Part shown: positions 32,401 through 38,400 of the stretch, one piece after another
How the letters are laid out: each line of letters begins with the position of its first letter
Numbering within the stretch: the stretch's first letter is position 1
Assembly (NCBI GenBank): GCA_029556615.1
Contig: JAKQDD010000214.1
Span: 23,399-87,398 of the forward strand
Reading direction: 5' to 3'
Source: Verrucomicrobiota bacterium
GTDB taxonomy: Bacteria > Verrucomicrobiota > Verrucomicrobiia > Limisphaerales > J093
DNA length: 64,000 nucleotides
Notes under the pieces: generated by a model
Database searches by the model: none
Told to the model about the DNA's origin: nothing
What the model saw: the letters and a program-made list of their open reading frames with translations, nothing else
Program-made: the position numbers and the translations under genes

Positions 32401-35400
32401 CAGGGCGAAGAACTGCTCGTAGTTGAACTCGGCCTTGAACTCCGGCATGTCGTACGCGATGAGGACCACGTCGCGGCCAAGGAGCAATTCGATCAGTTTC
32501 GACGGGTTCTGGAAGGCGGGGAAGAGGAAGCGTCCCTTGGCCGATTCCTCTCCGTTGCCGGCGGGGAGGACATCAGCCAGGCGCGCTCCCGAGCCGGACT
32601 GTCCTCCCGGGAGGCGGAGGTTGCTGAGGGAATCGAGCAGGTTGTTGGACGGGGCCGGGTCAACGGCTTCGAGCTGGCCCTTGGCGTTCGGGTCCAGCAG
32701 CGATTTGCCCGACAGGGAGAAGTCACGGACCGCCTGGCCGACTGCCGAGAGCGGGATCCAGAGGGAATCGGCGGGGGAATCGAGCATTGCGGCCAGGTCG
32801 CTGATCTGAGTGAGGGCCTCGATGAACTGCCGCGCTGCCGGGCCGACATTGCCGAAGCGCTCCGCCAGGTCGAGGAGCGAGATGTCTTCTCCCGCCAACT
32901 CCGAGATGATCGGGATGGGATCCTGCAGGACGTCGAGGACCGGTCGGATCGGTTCGAGCACGTCATTGATCCGGTGGACCACCGGGGTCAGCACCCGGTT
33001 GACGAAGTCGCCCAGGTTGACCTCCGTGTTCGAGAACCAGACGTCCGGTACTCCGTCGTCCTCCCACACCAGATTGAACTGCGTCCGCAGCCGCGGGAAG
33101 TTGGCGTTGCCGTCGAAGCTCGCTGTGAGACCCAGAACCAACTGGGCGTCGAAGTCCGCCCCGAACGCGAGCCACCGCCGGGTGCCCGATATCAGGTCGG
33201 ACAGATACCAATCGCGGCCCTCGCCGTCCGGGTCGAGGTCGACCGAGAACCCGCCTTCAACCCTGCTGCCGCGGTCCTCGATGTCCGCCTGGAGCCAGAG
33301 CAGGCGCCCGGTCGTGCGGAACCCGTCGAGTTCGGCCTTGAATTCCAGCCGCAGATCCTCGCCGCCCGGGAACCGGAGGAAGAAACCGCGCTGCCGGTCG
33401 ATCCCGAATTCGAGGTCGAAGTCCCAGCGGATCTGGAAATCGAGTCGCCCCTCGACCTCGAGTCCCAGGCCTTTGAGGACGCTGACGTCCCATTGGAACG
33501 GCGTCTCGGTCGGGGCGAGGTGGAAGTCGCGTCCGAGCCGGAGCTGGAAGCCGATCCGATCGGCGGTCTGGCTGATGACGATGTCGTCGCGGCTGAGGGC
33601 GGGCTGGTCGTCGAGATTCGCGAGGATGGCGAGGCCTGCGGGGCCCAGGGCCTGGTAGAGGAGGTTCTGCACCTGGTCGATGGCGTAGCCGCGCGGGTTT
33701 CGCGCCGCCTCGCGCACCTCGGCCCGGATGTCATCAAGGAAGCGGGTTGCCTCCCGGATCTGGGTGCCGATGACGGGGATTTCGAAGCCGAAGACCTTGC
33801 CATCCAACAGCCCGTCGATGAAGAGGAACGCCTGATCCCAGCTCGAGAAGAGTGAGTCCCAACTCGAGCTCAGATCTCCCAGCAGCGATCCGACCCGGGT
33901 CTCGATCGCGCGGACGAGGTCGGGCCCCTGAAACGACACGGTGCCGGCGATATCGCCGATGTTGGCGATGGTGAGGACGAGGTCCGGGCTCAGGGGATCC
34001 AGCGCCACATAACTGCTGCCCAGTCGGATTTGGACGGGCAATCGCGCTTCGGCCTTGCCGGTGAGCTTGGACTCGAACAGGCTCAGACCCAGCTCGCCAA
34101 AGAGCTTGTAGCGGTGGTCGGCCGGGTCGTCCTTCACATCGACGACGAACTCGGCGCGCGTGCCGGGGCCGCCGGCGCCGGTGAGGAAGAGGTAGGCCAG
34201 GTCCTTGTTGGTGTCTCCCAGCCTCAGGCCCAAAGGGCCGAAGCCCGCCTCGAACAGCAGCCCTTGTCCGCTCGATCGGGAGTCGACACCCACGCCCAAG
34301 ACCAGCCGGGTGTTGTCCTCGAGGTAGAACTGCGGGCTCAGCGGTTTGGTGACGTCGACGGCGAGGTGCAGTTCGAGGGCGGCCGAGACTTCGACCTGCA
34401 CCTCGCCGGTCGCGCTGGCCAGAGAGTAGGGCAGACCGAGCAGCGATTCGAGATCCAGGTCGAGCGGGAGCTTCAGGTTCGCCTGCTTGTCGATGACGAA
34501 ATCGAACCGGAACAGCTTGCCTTCGCGGCTGACGCCGGCCAGGGCGGCGCCCTGGACGTCGGTCCAGCCGAGATGCGCCTTGCCTTCGGTTGCGCCCAGC
34601 GCGATGAAGATCTCCTGGATAGTGGTTTCTCCCTTTTCCTCGAGGGTGTCCAGCAGCGAGCCGACCCGGTCCGAGAGTTTCAGCAGTTCGGCGGCGGTTT
34701 TGTTCAGAAGCGGCAGTTTCTTTTGAAAGAGCGATGACTCCTCGATGTCGCGCACCAGATCGCGGATTCGGTCGAGGACCTCGACGAATTCCCGTGTTGC
34801 CACCCGTTCGAGCCCGGCCACCACATCGAAGTCCACGGCCGTGACGCTCAGGCTGGCCACATCGAAGAGCTGCGGCCAGGCCAGGACCAGCCGGGGGTTC
34901 AACCCAAGGTAATCCAGGTTGAACGGATCCGGGTCGACCCGGACCGGCAGTGTCAGGGCGGCACTGCCATCCACGGTGACGCGAACCACCTCCGACGTGC
35001 TGGTGAGGAGGCTGCCCAGCTCGCTCACCGTGAAGCGGCGTCGCGCGTCGGGCGTCGCACCCGCGCTTTTCTCGAGTGCGATGGCCAGGCTCGCGGAGGC
35101 CTCTCCGGTCCCGTTCTCGATCCGGATGCCCAGGGCGCCGAACCGCGCCGCGGCATCCAGGTCCGACACGCTCAGGACGAGCCGCACGCCGAGGGCCACG
35201 TCCGTCAAGAAGACGCGTTGGCCCAGGGAAGTCGCCTGGGGCGCTCCGCCCTTGTGGGTCCCCAGGTACAGGCCCAGTCCAAAGGAGGCCTCGATGACCG
35301 GCTGCAGGACGATCTGGCTTTCCGTGCTGAGATTGACCAGGGACCCGAAGCCCACCGCGGCATCGAACCCGGTGGCGAAGCCGTCGAGGGCGTGCCGGAA

Positions 35401-38400
35401 GTCGAATCGGATGACCAGCTCGGCGGCTTCGACGTCCAGGTCGACCTGCGCGTTCAAGCCCTGATCTCCCTCGCGCGCCAGGACCTGGTTGAGTCGGGCG
35501 AGGAACTCCTGGATGGTTGTGAACGTCAGCGAGCCGTCGGTTCCGATCAACCGGTCCACGATCTGGTCCACCAAGGCGCCTCGGATGTCGCTGACGCTGC
35601 GGACCACGCCGGTGGCATCCCGGACCTGCTGCCAGCTGGCCTCCTTGACGAGCGGCAGGCGACCCCGGAGATCCTCGTGACCGGAGACCTGTCCGAGAAG
35701 GTCCACCGCCTGCCGGATCACGGCCATGAAGTTGGCGGCCCCGAGATCCTTGAACGACAACAACCCGGTCTCTTCCAGCCCCGAGCCGGAGAGCTGCGGG
35801 AGTTGCGTGAAGAACCCCTCCGAGGACGGCGGGGAGTTCGAGGGCAGGGCAAGCGTGAAGCCGACGCTCCCCGGGATGTTGAAGCTGCCGATGCTGCCGG
35901 ACAGCGCGAAATGAGCTCTTATGGCCGCACCGATTTCCGGCATCCCCAGCCCTGCCAGATTCAAGGCCTCGCCGGATCCCGGATGCCAGACCCAGCCGCC
36001 CTGTGGTTTGAAGGCGAGGCTGCCTTCGAGGATCCGGTGAGTGCCAGCCGGGAGGCCCTCGACGTCCAGCCCGCCGTCGAGTTGCAGGGTCACGCCCAGG
36101 AAACCCAGTTTGGCGGAGCACTGGATCCCGGTGGTCTGGACGGCGATCGCCGCGGTGACCTCATCGACCGCGACGAAGAACGCTCCGACGATGCTCCCGG
36201 TGTAGCCTCGCTGGATTCCCACCCGGAGCTTGAGGGTGGCTTCGACCAGAACGTCCAGTTCGACACGGCCGCTGATGCCCAGCTGCCAGGCTTCGGCCTC
36301 GGGTCCCAGCGTGAAAGGACGCGTGAGGGATCGGCCCGCCACCACCGTGAGGCTCACGCTCGCCTCGGTGTCGTTCGTGATTGCCTCCACCGATTCGAGC
36401 CCAAGGCGGTTACTCCCCGGCGGCCCGGTGGCCGGCGTGCCGATGGTGTATTGCCTGAGCCAGTTGGCGAGGGCAACGGGCCCCTCCGTCAGGACGACCT
36501 CGGGAATCGCTTTGAACACGTCGGACACGCCGCGCTGGAGCAGGTCCCCGAAATCCAGCAGCCGTCCCAGTCCCACGATCATGTCCGGGTCCATCCCGGG
36601 CAGCAGGTCGCCCGTCCAGCCCAGCACTGGTAGAGCCGTCACGAAACTGCCGTGCTCGGACAGCGCGCTGCCCAGCGTCACCAGCTCCTGGGCTCCCGCC
36701 ACCAGCGCCTCGGTTTCCCCGGGCAGAAAACCCGCGGTCGCCGCGTACGCCGGCGAGTTCAACCGCTCGGCGGTTGCCGAATCCACGCGGCCCGTGACCG
36801 GCAGTCGTTCGAGCGCCTGGAACTGGCGCAGGACGTACTCGGTCTTGGGGTTGAGGATGCCGTCCACGTCGAGCGGCAGTCCTTCCTGGTCGAGGAGTTC
36901 CAGGTAGTTCAAGCGCGCTTGCGCACGCGCCACCACGACAAACCCCGCTCCCGCCACCACCTGGCCGGTTCCGGTGGGCGAGGCTCCAGGGCGCACCCAG
37001 ACCGACACGGCCCGTGCGGTCTCGAACGCCGGGGCGGAGCCGTCAACGCCTTGGTCGTGCACCCCATCGGCTTCGAGGGCGAGTTCCCAGGATGCGCCGT
37101 CCTGCACGAGGCCCGGGGCGGGGGCGAAGTACATCCGTCCCGTCTCCTGGAAGGGCGCGCCGGTCCGATCGGAGAACATCAGCTTGCCCAGAAATCGGGT
37201 GTCCGACGTCCGCGTCAGGTACCAGTCTCCGCGGCCGACAGTGTCCATGCGATAGGTTACGCCGGCGGGGAGGCGGGGCAGGGCGAACTGGCCGTGGGCC
37301 TGATCGATCGCGAGGTCGATCGCGATCAGGTCCCCTTGGCGTCCCACGTACGCCTGCTCGAACCGGATGTTGTCGAGGGCCACCCGCGCCGCCACGGGTC
37401 CGCGCAATTCGAATCGCAGGGTTCCGGGCCTGCCTCGGACCGATTCGGGCACGAACAATCGCAAGTCGCGGACTTCCAAAGGATCGGCTTGTGCGGTCGG
37501 GGTGAGGGCGACGCTGCCGACGAGCACGGTGGCTCCTCCGGTGGGATCGTCCATGAAGACGTCCAGGACCTGTCCCTGGCCGGCAGAGAACGTCACGAGG
37601 TCGAGGCGGAGCACCCCGGCGCCGGGCGCGATGAACATGGGGTTATGGGCGCGCCAGGTTGCCCCCGGTCCCAGCTCCAGCGATCGCGTTCCGAACCGGC
37701 CGGCGGGTGACAAGCCGAGGGGATCGATGCGTCCCGTCCCGCCGCCGCCGTGGTCCGACCATCCCGGCTCGATCCCGGTCGAGCCGTACCCGGAATCCAG
37801 CGATCCGTTCACGACCTGCATGGGATCCCCGCGGGGCGCCCAGCGCGCATTCACGATGTCCGGTGGGTGCAGTCCGCCGACTCCCGGGGCGGTATCCAGC
37901 GCCGGGTTGGGCTGGTGGCTCTCGCCGTCCCAGAGCCAGGAAGGCGTGTAGCGGTGGTCCTGGTCGGGGCTGAAGAAATTGCCGGGGCACTGGTTGCGAC
38001 GCGCGAGGGTCGGGTCGCCCTGGGCATTCAGGGCCACGCGACTCAGGCCATAGCCGGTCGTGCGGAAGTCCAGCCACTGTTCCGGGGCCGGGACGATGTC
38101 GTCTCCGCCTTTGCCGTCGTAGTTGCCGTGCAGGTTGAGAACCGCCTTGCCGTTCTGCATCTCCCAGGTTGCGGCGGGGGCGATGGACGCGAGGTAGAAG
38201 CTCTGCCAGACGAAGGAGTGATCTCCGCTGCCCTCGAGCGTGGAGTAAGGGTTGCCGGCATCGTCGTCGGGCAGCCAGCCGTCGTCGGCGAAGAAGACGT
38301 TGTAGGCTCCGGGAATCGGGCGGCCATTGGGCACGAGGAAGTCGGGGATGAGGGAACCGTTCAAGCCGCGGGTTTGATAGTAGACATCCGCGAAGCTCAC

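Noticed and set aside
27976..33855. A 1,959-codon open frame on the + strand
   Set aside because: It lies opposite the giant gene's RTX region. Its Ala/Val/Gly-rich, repetitive product is what the opposite strand of GGxGxD codons gives in GC-rich DNA; no family motif is present.
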